Positions 1 to 13,369 of a DNA stretch of 64,000 nt are shown here, piece by piece. Position numbers and translations under genes: made by a program. Positions within the stretch are counted from its first letter, which is position 1. Every line of letters begins with the position of its first letter. This DNA comes from Plecoglossus altivelis. Its lineage: Eukaryota; Chordata; Actinopteri; Osmeriformes; Plecoglossidae. The notes beneath the pieces are model-generated. The model saw nothing but the letters and a program-made list of their open reading frames with translations. It made no database searches and was not told the origin of the DNA. The stretch lies in NCBI GenBank assembly GCA_036571765.1, contig BROE01000010.1, positions 6,532,400-6,596,399 of the forward strand. Reading direction: 5' to 3'.

Positions 1-2409
1 CTCCACAACGTTGTTCTATTCTGCTCTTTGCTCAAATGGTATGGAAGGATCGCGCACCAACGAATACTCTTCAAAGTTTTCCGGTAGAAAACCTTTTGCG
101 CAGTCTTGTCTCCTTGACTTTGGGAACGAGTTCCCAGACCTCACCATATCTCAAAATAAACTCAGCGGACCTATTCCAAGGTTCCATATAGAACCATTCA
201 AACGATCGCGTATCTAGAACATTCCAAGTTTGCCCTGCCCTTCATATAGATGAAGGCATGATAGGAAGTGAATGTGAGCAGGGAAGTGCTAGATTGGCTC
301 CATACTGGAGGAAGGATGGAGGATCTCGCAGCATAGCTGTATTTACAGCTCATCTTTTGAACATGTTCTGGTTTGCTTCTGCTCCCCATTGATGTCTGCC
401 CTTCTTGCCCAGCCGGCTCAGTAGGCCCAACATCTCCCAAAGCCTTCACGCAACCTCTTCTGCTTTCAGTGAATACCATCGATCTCCACCAAGTGCCACA
501 CACGTGCGCACGCACACACACGCAAGCGCACGCCGAGCCAAACACACACTCAGCAAGCGCGCATAACACCGGACACAACCCCTTCACTGTAGCCTTTAAC
601 TCACTGGACATGGAATTCCCAGCGCAAGGACATTTGCTATTGAAATATCTGTTCACCATTCACATGCTGACTCAAAATGCCAGCGCTTTCAATTAATATT
701 TAGGTCATGTGAAGTGCCTTAAGGCTCTTGTCAATAAAAAGAAGTATAGAATCAGGTTTGTATGGTACAGAGGCAAACAATATGTTGAGGGGAGGATGTG
801 CTAGATTAAGGTGGCCTTCAAAGTTTTCTCTCGTCCTTGTCTAAAAGGAGTTCATTCTTCGGTCTTTGTGGGATTTGCACCCTGTCACTGTCCGTCGCAA
901 TGCAGCCGTACAATAATATGTAGAAGAAGACGATACGCAGGAATAATCCTTGTCCTTGGGACTTTGATTAGGTTTGAACCAATGACGACATAGCCAGCTT
1001 TACCACGGTTTTTCAAGTTCAATGTCTTAGAAGGGATTTCATGCTGTTCTATAAACACTGTATATACTTGTGTATATATATATTTTTTTTTATAGGAAAA
1101 CATAGTAATATAGTTACAATATCTCTCTCTGTATATATTGTATATACACAGTATGCACATAGTAATTAATAATAATTATGATAATAATAATAATAATTGA
1201 CATTTAACCAAAAAGTACAGTTTTACTTTGAGTGTAAACTTGAAGTTGCTCAAATACCCCAGCTTTCTTTGATTCATGTTTCAAATACTGTGCTGATGCT
1301 CCCAGGGTATGACAGAACCGAACCCCTCGTCTCTCAGCGAAACCCTACTAGCATGGCAACAACAAAACACATCCTGTACTTGGATGGACTCTATTGTGGA
1401 AGGAAGCCTGTTTGAGTGGGACCAAACAGAATGTTGCCTTTTTCCTTTAATAATGTTTCTAAATTTAACGTCATATTTATCTGCAGGCATATATTTCTGC
1501 ATTGTGCGGGACAAGGGGTGTTCTGCACATGCTGCTTCTGTGCAGCTAACCTCCTAACTCATTCTACACCTGGTAGAATTATTCATTCATTTAATGGACG
1601 TGTATTTCAAGAGGTGTGGGTTCAAAGGGAAGGCTGCGTTTTAGTATGGGGGGAAAGCCGAGAGTGCACTTCAAGCTGAGCTGTGGCCGACAGAACTCTA
1701 TTCCGTAGCGTACGTGTGCGTGTGTGTGTAAGAGTGTGAGTGTGTCCACGTGCACGTACTGATGTGTGCACATGTTTGTGCTGGGTGCGTGCTGTTGCTT
1801 GTACGGATGTGACTATTCTGGGGGTAGGGAGAGAGAAAAATAGATAGACTGACAAGATGATTTGACATGAAGATTTTTGTCCGTGTGGGTGAAGGTGTGT
1901 CTGTGTGTGTGTGAGTCTGTGAGAAACAGACAAGAGTGAGAGGGGAGGAGACAAGAAGGGGACAAGAAGGGAACCTGGAAATATATCCACTGCAATACAA
2001 GTTTGTATTATCATATGCCATTTCTTCATTCATTACATCTGCTGGAGTTTTGCTTTGTCAAACATCATTTCCCTTCTGTCCTTCACATTTGTACAGACAG
2101 CCAGGTTATCAAGGCCTAGGAGGGGACCAGAGCGATTTATTCTCTGTGGTTGATTGGGGAGGGGGGGTTGTTGAGGGAGCTGGAGGGTTGGGGGGGGCTG
2201 TGGCCCCTTGACTAGCAGCCGTGCTCCAGCCTCCGATGCTCCCCGCCTCTCTCTAACCTGTTCCACTGCCTGGTCTCCAAAGGGTGAGAGCAGGTCACAT
2301 ATCAAAGGCAGGCCAGTCCGCTGTGGTTAATGAAGCCGCTCAGCTCAGCACCCACCAAAACCCCATACCCCATACAGCACGCTAATGAGCTCTGGTTTCT
2401 ACTCTTCGG
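1..2409. other. noncoding, nothing recognised
   Basis: Ordinary unique intergenic DNA with imperfect TG tracts at 1705-1790 and 1888-1920, an AT run with (AAT)n at 1160-1197, and short frames without coding character. I see no exon, RNA gene or mobile element. Confidence 0.6.
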
Positions 2410-2455
2410 TCTCTCTCTTCTTCTTCTTCTTCTTCTCTCTCTCTTTCTCTCTCTT

Positions 2456-2509
<54 letters not shown>

Positions 2510-2530
2510 GCACGCTCTCTCTCTCCTTCC
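2410..2530. repeat. CT/CTTT microsatellite
   Basis: A 120-bp pyrimidine-only tract made of CTT runs, then CTCTTT and CT runs. Confidence 0.95.
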
Positions 2531-2563
2531 TCCTCCCCTCATATAATTTAAGCCCCCTCTGTC

Positions 2564-2690
2564 TCGTACCAATTAGAACTCAAACGCATCACATGGCATG
2601 ACATCAGAGCCCCCTCTCTGAAATGGGCTGCATTTTTAATACACCCATGATTACATCATCAATTAATCATAGGGGAGACAGGTCCCAAAT
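2564..2690. promoter_or_regulatory. enhancer-like block, homeodomain-motif cluster
   Basis: A unique-sequence block lies beside a CT microsatellite. It holds CCAATTAG and, at 2648-2669, TGATTACATCATCAATTAATCA-type motifs: several TAAT cores and a PBX/MEIS-like TGAT. The location in a desert flanking a neural Sox gene suggests a conserved enhancer. No alignment was possible. Confidence 0.28.
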
Positions 2691-4685
2691 CCCCCAGCAG
2701 GGAGGGGAGGAGGGGGCAAGCCCTGTATGTATTACTTATTTACTGTACCTGCGGGGGTCTTTCGGCACTATTTGAAAATTGACATTAAGATTTTTTTTGC
2801 GGTGCGTATCATGCTACTGTGCAAGCAACATTGTTTGAGCACAGACGTTCTTTGTGTGCTAATCCTCAGCAAAGGCTTTACAGAGATGTGCCATCAGGCC
2901 CAAACATTGCCACAATCCCACAAAGTTATCCATTCCCATCGTGTTCCCGTCCATGTCAGTACACGCAGTAATCTCTGCAGTCCTCATTCCATCCTGAGGC
3001 TGTTGATATGGGGCAGGGTGATGACAGGACGGATGGACGAGGATTAGAGGGGTGGGCAGTGCATCGTCATGGAGGGTCTCCAGGCCCGGGTTCTGAAAGG
3101 TTGAAGGTTACTTGTTGGTGGTTGATATTCTCCTGCGAATCCTCTCCAATGCTCTTCATCAGATTAGATAGATCGCAGACTCTCTCCTCTTCTCTGATCT
3201 CCCAGAGATATCAGGCCATTCCAACACAGATCTCTCCAGGACTTAGTTGGAGTCTGGAGTATGTTTTTACCTCATAGTAAAATACTGAGACATAAAATAT
3301 TAAAGAGCTTTATTTCTCAACGCAGTGACAAAAACACTTTAGCTGAGAAATCTATACCTTTTTGCTTAAGTGTGTGTGTGTGTGAGTGTATATGTTTGGA
3401 CAGGGGGGGATCTTGTCTCTTTGTGGGAATAAGTAGCACTCTAGAATATTTTTCCCAACACAACGCTCTTGAAATTTGAGCAAACTGTTTATCTGTGTCC
3501 CAGCCTCAGCGATGAACAAGATAGACTCCTTTGAATAGTGGCCAGTCCCCCTCTTTGCCCCTCCTCCCTCGCCATTTAACTTGATGTTGTGTGTCCCCCC
3601 GTTCCCACCGCAGGGCCTTTAGGAGATGGCGTGGATTCAGATGGTCCTTGCTGAAAATCGATCGCATAATGAGCCCCGCCATCAAACGCCGACTGGCCTG
3701 TGGAGTCTGAATCAAGCTCTGTGTGTCCCCTCCCTCCTCATCCCTTACCCTGGCAGTCATCCTCCACCCCGCAGCAGAAGGTTCTCCCTGCAGGCAGCAG
3801 CCAGATCTGGCCTCGCTGACTCGGGGAGGGAGGGTAATTTGGGTGGCGGGGCGAGGCGGGGGGGCGGGACGATGAATGTGTGCTTTGTGTGGCCAGCCAA
3901 GTCCAGGACGCACACCTGTCCCATGGAACTGGAGTAAGGAAGGGAGTGAGGACGATGTGAGGAATGGAGGGAGACTGGGGGAGAAGGAAGAGTGAGAGCG
4001 AAGCCGCAGAGGGTCTATGTGGATGAATGGTGGGTGAAAGAGGAAGAGAGAAATTAAAAGAGCAAAGGAATTGGAGGGAGAGAGAGCCTTAAACTGTCTT
4101 GGAAATCGTCCCTCATGCTATCAGACCCCCTCATCAGTGGAGGGACAGGTGACTGGCCTGTCAGATGATATTGTGCCCAAAGACACAGGAGAGCAGGGGA
4201 GCTTAAGGCTTAGAAGTGCGACCTGAGCTCCAAGTCGGAGCTTCCAAACCCCCACCCTCGAAACACCTCCACCTCAGAGTCCCCTCCTCCTCACACTCCT
4301 TCCTCTCTTGGTCCACCCCCACCCTCCCAGAACACCTGAGAGTCTTCAGCCTTGTCCCAAGGGAGATAAACCCTCTTTAATAATGCATGCAGTCCATATT
4401 CCTCTTCCATATTTCACCTGCTCAGGTATATCTTGATATCAGAGCCAGAGGAGCTGTCAGGCCCTCCTCCCTCCAGCTTACCAGATGGTGGGCCTCAGTA
4501 GAAACAGGAAGACTGTCTGCTAGAAAACTTCCTCTCGTGTGCTCAGTATTAAGTCATTTACTCCTGCTTCTCCTCTGCAATACCGTGCAACCCTTAGCTG
4601 CATTTAAAGCATTTCTCAGGAAGCTGTCATTCTAAAGATGGTTTTGTCAAGAAGAATCCCATTGAACAACATAACCCATGATGCA

Positions 4686-4935
4686 TCTCTTCCCCTTGCC
4701 TTCACATTAATTGGTCACCCTCTATAAAGAGAGTAGGAACCACGTGGAATTAGGATCGGGATTGGGAATCCCCTTTAATTCCTCCCCAGTCTCAACATTA
4801 GTCAGTGCTGATTAGCCATCTTCCACAGTCCCGCTGCTTGTTTGCATCCATTCTAGAGGTTTTAATTATAATTGCCATCTCAGCAAATTAGCCATTAATA
4901 ATCAGCAAATTAGCCATTATTAATCAGAATGAGGT
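4686..4935. promoter_or_regulatory. enhancer-like block with a 22-bp tandem duplication of TAAT motifs
   Basis: This block contains ATTAATTGG, a CACGTG E-box, TAATTATAATT, and two adjacent 22-bp copies (4881-4902 and 4903-4924) starting CAGCAAATTAGCCATTA. A third ATTAGCCAT lies at about 4813. This is dense homeodomain-site content in otherwise unique DNA. Enhancer function is inferred. Confidence 0.35.
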
Positions 4936-6651
4936 GAATGATTATGGAAGTGAAGATAGGTAATCAGCGGTGAACAGTGGGGATACAGGGGCTGGACTCA
5001 GCAGGAGGGCAGATGCTGGGGAAACACACTTCTCCTCTCCAGAGATGGATTCCTCAGCACAGCGAATTACATTCTGTCACTGGCTGATGGCTGGTGTGAA
5101 TGTGTGTGTGTGTGTGTGTGCGTCGAGAGACAGAGGCAAGTATGAGAGGGAAAGAGTGAGAGGAGAGATTATATAATGCATGCTAGCTTTACAGAGGTGA
5201 CTGATGGGTAGTCTATTGTGAGGCAGGGACGCGTGAGAGGGGGGTTAATGCCGGGTGAGCACGGCCAGTCAGTCCCTCCTATACAGACTACTGCTGTGAC
5301 CCCTAGACAACAGATAGAGACTGGCAGTATCTCCAAATAGAAGGAGGGGAAGCTGTAAACTGTGCATTTTATCGGGGACAATACGTGCCAGATGGAATTC
5401 AGCATTGACAGTAAAATGATAAGGAGATGTACACTTCCAGAAGGAGAACGATAAGACGAACATATAGTCATATTTTCTTATCCTCCAATGATAGAATATC
5501 TGGCAACCCCATCTCAGTCAGCCTTGTTGCTTCTCCTAGCTGGGGTTGTTCTTGGTTGGGCAGGTTGTTCACTTGCTTTCTTGAAACACTTAATTGAGTC
5601 GACTGGCCTACATGCCATTTCGTGCTGCGGTTTGCAATTTCATTTTTAGACCATTAAAACTCATTTACCAGAGTCATTCAACCCCAGTTCTGGGGTGAAA
5701 ATGAACATGGTCAGATTGGATTGATGTGAACTGGTTATGGTTGGGATACCATGCACTTGTATTTCATATTTTGCGTGTGTGGTGTTGGTAGACTACTGCT
5801 GAAAAACGGCAAAGTGCTTCAATACAGAACCAACCTGACAGAGACAGAGTATTGCTCTGGCAGGGAGTGGGAGATTATGTGTTGGTGCAGGTTATGTGTT
5901 GTTGTGTTATGTGTTATGTGTTGTTGTGGCAGCAGGTCAGTAGCAGTGGCTTTACCTGTCAGATCAGTGGCTTAGCCTCACCCCCCCTCCCAACCCCATT
6001 CCCCCCCGTCTCCCTCCCATCCTCTTCCCCTCTCCCCTCCTCCTCCCCTATCCTGTAGGGCCTTTGTTTAGTTGTCAAAGCCTTGTCTGCCCCTGCCCCC
6101 CCCCACCCCCTCCATCACCACACATACACACACCCATCATTACTCCTTCCTTTATCTCCCTGGAGCCTGGTCTGATTAGGGTCAGTGGATTCTGTCCGGG
6201 ACACAGGTATGGCAGGGCTATCCATTACACCGGACTAGAGAGAGGACCAGTAGGCCCGAAGTGTGGAGTGTGAAGTGTGGAGGCAATATTGTCTGCCTCT
6301 GAATCACCAGCCAACAGCCCCACCAACCATTCCCAGATAACCTGCTCATTAAACCAAGGTGTGCTAGTGTGTATTTTTCTGTTAGTGTGTCTGCTGTGCG
6401 ATGATGGGTTACAGCGCAAGAGAGACAAGAGGTTATACAGGGCAACAGTTAGAGAGAGCACTAGAGAGGAGGGTAGGATGGTTTGTGGAAACAGCAAGAG
6501 AGCGAGACCCAAGGTGCGGCCTGGAGGCTGTGCGGCCGGGAAGCCACGCCGCTGGTCACACGTGTTTTCTCCTGAGCCAGGGATTTGTCTGGCTTCTGGG
6601 GCCCACGCTGCTGACCTGTTGGTCTGGATGAATGGGATGGGACTGAGCACG

Positions 6652-6808
6652 CTATTGTTGGAGCAACAGTCTTTCTTTCTGTCTGTCTTTGTTTCTGTGT
6701 CTTTCTGTCTCTTTCTCTCTCTCTCTGTCTCTGTCTGTCTCCCTCTCCCTGTCCTATTGTTGGAGCAACAGCAGTCACACCTCTTTCTTTCTCTCTCCCC
6801 CACCCTCC

Positions 6809-6842
<34 letters not shown>
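6652..6842. repeat. CT microsatellite with an 18-bp duplicated hairpin element
   Basis: CTATTGTTGGAGCAACAG occurs at 6652-6669 and again at 6754-6771, 102 bp apart. Each copy is followed by CT/CTTT-rich DNA, and a (CT)n run ends at about 6841. The element is self-complementary (TGTTG-GAG-CAACA). Confidence 0.85.
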
Positions 6843-6843
<1 letters not shown>

Positions 6844-7502
6844 GTCTGATAGACTTTGGTAACCAATGGAGAACTGCTTATGTCATCTTTCGCTGACAAC
6901 AAACAAGCTCCAGGCCATTCAGGACAGGGTTATCTGTCCAGGATTGACCTGGCTCTCCCTGTCTGCTCTGGCTTGAATCCCTGACTGTCACTCCATGGCA
7001 GAGAGAGTAAGTGGAGCACGTGGAACATCTTTGTGTTTCAGAATATATCTATTATGCCCTAATGCTCTTCATCTGTCTACACTGAATGGAGTCAAATTGA
7101 CAGTTGATATTCATTTCAAGATGAGATGTAACCTTATTTACCTGTTCAGTCAACGATATGACAAGAAATGAGGCACATTTGAACCTAAAGGATAGCTACA
7201 TCATGAACTTGCATCCGATTTCATTTGTTATCTCCCCACACTAATGAAGACCAAAACATAAAATTATTATTTTTTAAACACAGGCATTATTGATAATGGA
7301 TTATTATCCAGTACAAAATACCTGATCCGTATAGAGTAAACCTATATACATTATATCACTTTATTTCTAAAGAGAGGTCCTATGAAACCTAACATGCTAA
7401 GCCCCAACAGCCCTATGTGTTACATCTCAACTCTGCAGCCACCAAGCAGATGTTGTGTCTACCATTGCTTTGTTTTATAATCTGCCTTGTATTGACAAGA
7501 AT

Positions 7503-7510
7503 CCTCTCTT

Positions 7511-7543
<33 letters not shown>

Positions 7544-7668
7544 GTGTCTCTCTCTCTCTCTTGCTCTCTATCTCTCTCTCTTTCTCTCCCTCTCTCTGTC
7601 TCTTTCTCTCTCCATCGCTTCCTCTTTCTGTCTCTCTCTCTTTCTCACTTTCTCTCTGTTTCTCTCTC
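7503..7668. repeat. imperfect CT microsatellite
   Basis: About 165 bp of CT repeats with GT and TTT interruptions. Confidence 0.95.
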
Positions 7669-9006
7669 AGTAGATATGGTTTTAGCTGTGCATAGCTCTC
7701 CCGTGTGAGTGGCCCCAGATGAGGTTCCATCCTGGGGAGAGTTTCGGAGGAGTGTGGTGGACCTGGGCCATTGTTTGCTGGTAATGACAGGCTTTTCTGT
7801 TCCCCTCCGTGGGCTTATTTGTTTAGGCCGGCAGTCTCAAGGCTGCGACAGCCGTGCCCGGATAATAGCGGAGCGTTTTTGTTCCATGCCCAGGGGAATA
7901 TAATCTAGTGTAAACAGTGGTGTGTCTCCCAGGTGGAGCTGCAATGAATGGACCACGGATGATATTGACAGCTAGCGGAGGAAGGGAGGGAGGAGAGAAG
8001 GAGAGGAGCCGTGGAGAGGAAGGGGTAGAGATGGAGAGCATGTAAAATGGAAGATAGAAGGTGAGTGAGAGCCTGAAACAGTGAGAGTTTGAGTGATGGA
8101 TAAAGAGTGGGGAAGGAGGGAGAAAGAAAGAGAAGGATCAAGAAGGCTACAGTAGATTTGAGGTATGGAGATGAAGATGCTTCAGAGTTGCTTCAGGAAA
8201 ACAAATCATCAGACCTCAGTGACACAGCCAAAATGATTGAAATTGAATGTCAGGCATACATTAATAATGTAGTAATGTAATGTAACTCTTCTGAAAAAAA
8301 ACTGAGTGGACCTCATTCTCTGGCTCCTTCTTTCTCTCTGGGCTTTCTGTCTTGCTCTCTCCGTCTCGATGTGTGTGAGAACAAAACCAACAAATGCAGT
8401 ATGGCCCCAACCTCCTGTGATAATGCTGGGACTGGGGGGGTTAAAGTACCTCTCTGTTTCCCACATGCCATCCAGCTCCCATCGGCCGCTGTTGACACTG
8501 GCAGCACAATGACGGCTATAGTCCCTCCCAGTACATCTTTTATAGCAGCATTCTGGGCCCTGAATGTACAAGAGCCACTGTTCATGCCCCCCCACCCCCT
8601 CACCCCCTTCCCCCAAAACCATTCACGAAAGCCAATGTGAATATAAGCCAAGACTGTTCTGCTTTGTTATTGTGTATTGTCATAATGGATATCACACACT
8701 TTGAAAGTAATTGAGAATAAAAAAAAGAGGTTAGTGTGTCTGTGTACTGTACGATCAATCAAAATAGTGCTACTTTTAGGGCTTTTGTTTTCTGTAAAAC
8801 ACACGTCTTTCCATTTGGGTTCTGTCACCCCCTCCCACCTCCCGTCAACCCCCCTCCCCAGTCCCCCCCCTCTCCCCCCGTCCCAAAACCCACGCCTCAT
8901 TCAGAGCCTGCCACCTCCATTATACTGACAAATTAAATAAACCTCTCTATTGGAGCTAAGAGGCTACACTGACGGTCAGGGGCAGGCTGGTGTGCAGGAG
9001 CTGTGA

Positions 9007-9041
9007 GCCAGCCAGCCAGGCAGCCAGGCAGGCAGGCAGGC
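9007..9041. repeat. (CAGC/CAGG)n short tandem repeat
   Basis: CAGCCAGC units grade into CAGG units, followed by further GGCA-rich DNA to about 9070. Confidence 0.85.
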
Positions 9042-9551
9042 AATGGAGCCATGCAGGCAAGCAGGCATGAAGGTACTGAGGGAGGAAGGGAGGGAGGGGA
9101 GTCACAGAAATAGGTGAGGCTGAAGGCAGGGAGAGGAGACAGGGGAGGCACCGTCCGAGGTCAGGGTGACTGGTAAGAAAGGAAGAAAGGCAGATATGGA
9201 CAGAAAGGAAAATAGCAGGCAGGGAAGATTGCGAGGAGGCAGGTGAGCAAGAAGATGGAGCACGTACATGTCTGGCAGACGGACTCTCTCTCTTCCCATC
9301 TCGCCGTCTCCCGCACTCCGGGGTTATCAGGTCCTGTTAACAAGCAGGTGGAGGAGGAAGCCTAACGAGGAGCAGCTGCTGCTGGTGACCAGAGTGAGTG
9401 CTCCTCCTTGCCCTCGGCTCTCCGTCCCTCCTTGGGACGGAGGTGCAACTCCCTCTGCTGCAGCTGTAGGTACATGTTTTCTTTCTTTTTTTCTTCTCGG
9501 GGGTGGGTGCAGGGATGGTCTAGGAAGGAGAGTGTGCGTAAGGGGGCCGAG

Positions 9552-9554
<3 letters not shown>

Positions 9555-9585
<31 letters not shown>
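9555..9585. repeat. 31-base G homopolymer
   Basis: An uninterrupted run of 31 G sits in a G-rich context. Runs of this length are hard to sequence, so the stated length is unreliable. Confidence 0.95.
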
Positions 9586-9586
<1 letters not shown>

Positions 9587-12319
9587 CATTTGTTACCTTG
9601 GAGGGATCGCTGCCTAACAGGAAGAGTGTTGAGCAGCGTTTGACAGGTCAGACAGGTAGTGCAAAGTGCATTACTTTAGGTGATACCGCGGGGTTGAAGA
9701 CATTTCACAGTATTTATTTTTCAATCTTCAACTTTATGACACCTAATTAGTTAGTCATGCATGGATCATTTTGTTTTCAGGCGATATATTTCAGGCAACA
9801 GTATCTCCTGACCTTTAAGTTATTGCAAGTTAACAAGATGTTCGGCAGTACTAAATGTAGTTCTACCGTTTTATTCCCATGCATTTCTTCCTCCTTTAAT
9901 ATAAACTACAAATACTGCATGTGGGAGATAGAAGAGGGTAAAACAATGTTATCCACACGACTCAAGTCAGAACCAGTCAAGTGCAATGCTATAGTCTGTT
10001 TTACCTTCACCCTCTAATAACCCTCCAACTGTGTTCACTCTAACCCTCACCACTCACCATACCTCACCCACAAAACTTTATTAGAACTATTATATACTAC
10101 TTCATACTACTACTAATATTACTTTATTAGAATTACTTAAATGCGATGTGTATACAGTAAATGTTAATGGTACTGTAGATGTGCAGTTGTAAATATTTAC
10201 ATGCATCCCTTTTAATTCATAGTTTTAATAACGTTTCCTGGGTGAGGCATGGTGGGTTAAATATTTTAAGTTCCCAGATACTTATGATAAAATTATTACC
10301 CCCAAACACTAACCACTGGGAGTCAGATTTCTAACATAAGCTGTTGCAAGGTAGTGCATTCACAGCATGTGTACTGGCTGGCTGTGTCATCTGGCGTGTT
10401 TGACTTTCATTGCACCAGTTGCTGTCCATGTCATCCTGCTAGTAAAACATTGTAACTTACCCAATGGGAGCCCTGTTTGGACCAATGGGAAAGTTTGATG
10501 CTGGCATTTCACATCCATAAGCAGTTGGTGCAAATCTTCCAGTAGGCCTACAGAAATGGAAACCTGTTCTTTTATAATAAGATGAGTTCAATATGTTCAT
10601 AAACGTTAACAGACATCTTGGCTAATAAACCAACCGCAAACAAATCTTTGATTTCGAAGACATATTCTGCAACTAAAGAGTATGGAAATCCATGCATAGT
10701 GACACTGCCCACTGGATGGTAATGCTACGACCCAACACATGAACTCTTATTGAGGTGTGGATTCCACAGAAATCTAACTTTGAACACGGGGACAAGGAGT
10801 GCAAGGACGATCTGCACCTCTTTCGAAGAGGCATGGGAGATGGCGCTCATGAAACAAGAAAGGAGGGGGTAAGAAAGAAAGGAAGCACATGGAGGAAAAG
10901 GAAAGGGCAGGTGGTGCGCTAGAGCTCTGAGAGAGCTTTGAAACCAGAGGCTCCTAGCAGGAAGGATGACCTCATTTACAATGCAAGGAGTCTGGAGGAG
11001 TGAGAGCACAGAGAATGCAGAGAGACACCCAGCTGGGCCCTCTCAGCGAGGAGGGCCCTCCCAAAGAGGTGCACTCAGAGGACCACCGCAGGGAGGCCCC
11101 TGGCCGCCTCGGTGCACCCCAACCTCACAGGCCCTTTATCCCTGCTAAGAAATGGTCTGCAGCAGCCTCCGCTCCCATGGGGGGGCTGGGGCTTCACAGC
11201 CACTCCAGCAGGATGGAGGCATGGAGGGATGGAGGGATGGAGGGACAGCGAGGCATACAAAGGCAAAAAGAGGTAGTTCAGTCTCCTAATTTGGCCTGTT
11301 TGGGAGGGTGGGGTGGTGTGGCAGGGGTGGGTTGGAGTGGGTGGGGGAGGTGGTGTTGGTTCAGACCGCTGAGCACAGAGATTGCAGGTTAGCTTGAGAG
11401 ATAGAGGGAGAGATGAGATGTGTGAAGTTCACAAAGGAGGAAGTGGAGGTCAGGAGGTTGGGAGGAGTCGGGGGACAACCCAGCATGACTTGACTTTCTA
11501 CCCAAAAGGACTTTTCATTTGTGTCGCCAGTGTGTCAGATCTCATTTGCTGTGCTGTCTGGAGGGGGTTAAATGAGATTAGCGGCCTTGGACACTGTCAC
11601 CAGGCTGGCTGGCTGCTGCTGGCTGGCTGCTACTGGCTGGCTGGCTGCTGCTAAATAGCAGTTTGACAGTCAGCTGTGCCCCCCCCCCATTGGCTAGCTG
11701 GCAAAACTGAAAGGGGAATGTTTACCACAACAGTAGCACAACAGACCCAGGAGTGCAGAGAGTTGTCCTTCCCCCTTGAATAAACACGTTTGTGTTTCTA
11801 TCGTCGGTTGCTTCATTTTACACTCGCAACATTTTTTAAATGGATGCCAGTTCATAAATGTTATTGGGGGAGTTGGAGGGAGAGAGGTGGAGGGAGTTGG
11901 TAGGGCAACAGTGCCTGTTGGTAAGGCAACGTAGCGGGATAGACGGTCCCGCAGTGGTGTATCATCGCTCATAATCCTTTCATGCTCTGTTAATCCCCCT
12001 TCGTAAGGGTCGCATGGCCCTCGTCCTAATAACCATAATCTCATTACACAGCAAATAAAAAAAAACTTTTCTATTTATCTGCAGATTTCAAATGAAACTA
12101 ATAAAGCTTAAGGCCCTGCCTATACATTCTCACACCCCCTCCACGCGCCCCCCCCCACACGCACACATCCCATTCAACCCAGATCCCGCTCCTGACTTCC
12201 CCCCACCCCCCCACCCCCCCTACCCTCCCCACCAAAACCCTAATCATATTTCTGCCTATCTAAAAGCAATCAGTGATTGTGTTAGCTCGGGAGCGGGCTG
12301 ACAATACCAGGGGAGAGAG
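9586..12319. other. noncoding, nothing recognised
   Basis: AT-rich from 9700 to 10700, then GC-richer DNA with a GGATGGAG repeat at 11212-11245 and GGCTGGCTGCTG repeats at 11601-11652. The frame at 11000-11392 has no domain I recognise. Confidence 0.55.
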
Positions 12320-12529
12320 GGGCCCAGCTGGACTAATTAAATTAAATGCAGGGCTGTCGGTGCTCCGGCGCTAGTGTTCGCTAGCTGTTGCGGGCCTGGC
12401 GAGAAGAGGTGCAGAATTAATAAGCATTACAGTGCAACGCGGGAGATGATATCATAATGGAAACTGAGTTTTGATGTGAAGAGTCTCTCATTGAGATTCA
12501 GCGTACCATAATGTAGCGACCTGACAGCA

Positions 12530-12530
<1 letters not shown>
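12320..12530. promoter_or_regulatory. enhancer-like block
   Basis: This unique sequence has GACTAATTAAATTAAATGCA, several CpGs (GCTCCGGCGCTAG) and GAATTAATAAGC. It ends just before a 64-bp (GT)n. It resembles conserved noncoding elements around developmental genes. Confidence 0.3.
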
Positions 12531-12532
<2 letters not shown>

Positions 12533-12601
<69 letters not shown>

Positions 12602-12770
12602 CATCTGGAGTTGCTTGGACTGGAGTACCAAGGTTTGGATAGAGGATTGTGTATCACCTGGTTGAGTGTGTTTGTGAGTGTGTGTTTGTATCTGTGTATG
12701 TGTATATGTGTGTGTGTATGTGTGTATGTGTGTGTGTATTTGTATGTGTGTATGTGTATATGTGTGTGTG
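12533..12770. repeat. (GT)n microsatellite pair
   Basis: A near-perfect (GT)n runs from 12533 to 12597. It is followed after 60 bp by an imperfect GT/GTAT tract (12661-12770). Confidence 0.95.
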
Positions 12771-13369
12771 CCTCTATAGTTGGTGGTTGCCTGTTCCATG
12801 AGCTAGAACAGAGTCTCTCTCTGGACAAGAAATCATGTGTCATGTGTTTGTGTGTCAAGTAGAAATCCCAGACAGGTATTTTTTGTTTCCTATGTTACTG
12901 TGTATGCCTTATCTATTGTAGATGTTTTTTTAAACCTTTCTGCGTACAATTGGACATCCCAATTTCTACTTGTATTACTTTTACAGAAAGCATTAAAGGT
13001 CACTTGGACTATGTTAGCAGACCATTTTGGTTACAGTTCCCACCAGCACCCCCTCTCCCCCCTTCCCCCTTTCATTTTCCACCAGTTGCAAAACACTATA
13101 GCTAAGAACCTAACCACACATCTAGGATTGCCTAACTAACAGATCCCAGCTAAAGTGCATTAGCTACCAAGCCTACGAGCAGCAAAGTGGTTAACAAGAA
13201 ATACTCTCTTCACACTGACGTCCTGACAACCATTATGCCTTCCTGAGTGCAAAGAGCTTTTTTCCCCCCATTCTTCCAGGTCCTGACCTCAGACAGACTC
13301 CGAGTGACTGGATGTCTTCTGGAAGACTTTGGGTGTTAGTGTGGAGGATGGTTTTGGAGCCATTATAGC

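Larger units (their letters stand above)
4936..9554. other. noncoding desert with pyrimidine-rich repeats
   Basis: Apart from the CT repeats listed, there are a short (TG)n at 5101-5121, C-rich tracts at 5980-6120 and 8820-8890, and a purine tract at 7975-8130. The long frames at 6225-6902 and 7413-7730 are repeat translations. No gene seen. Confidence 0.6.

Noticed and set aside
6225..6902. 225-codon minus-strand ORF and its plus-strand partner
   Set aside because: Both are translations of CT repeats and flanking DNA with no recognisable domain.
7413..7730. RE-rich 105-codon ORF
   Set aside because: It is a translation of a CT microsatellite.
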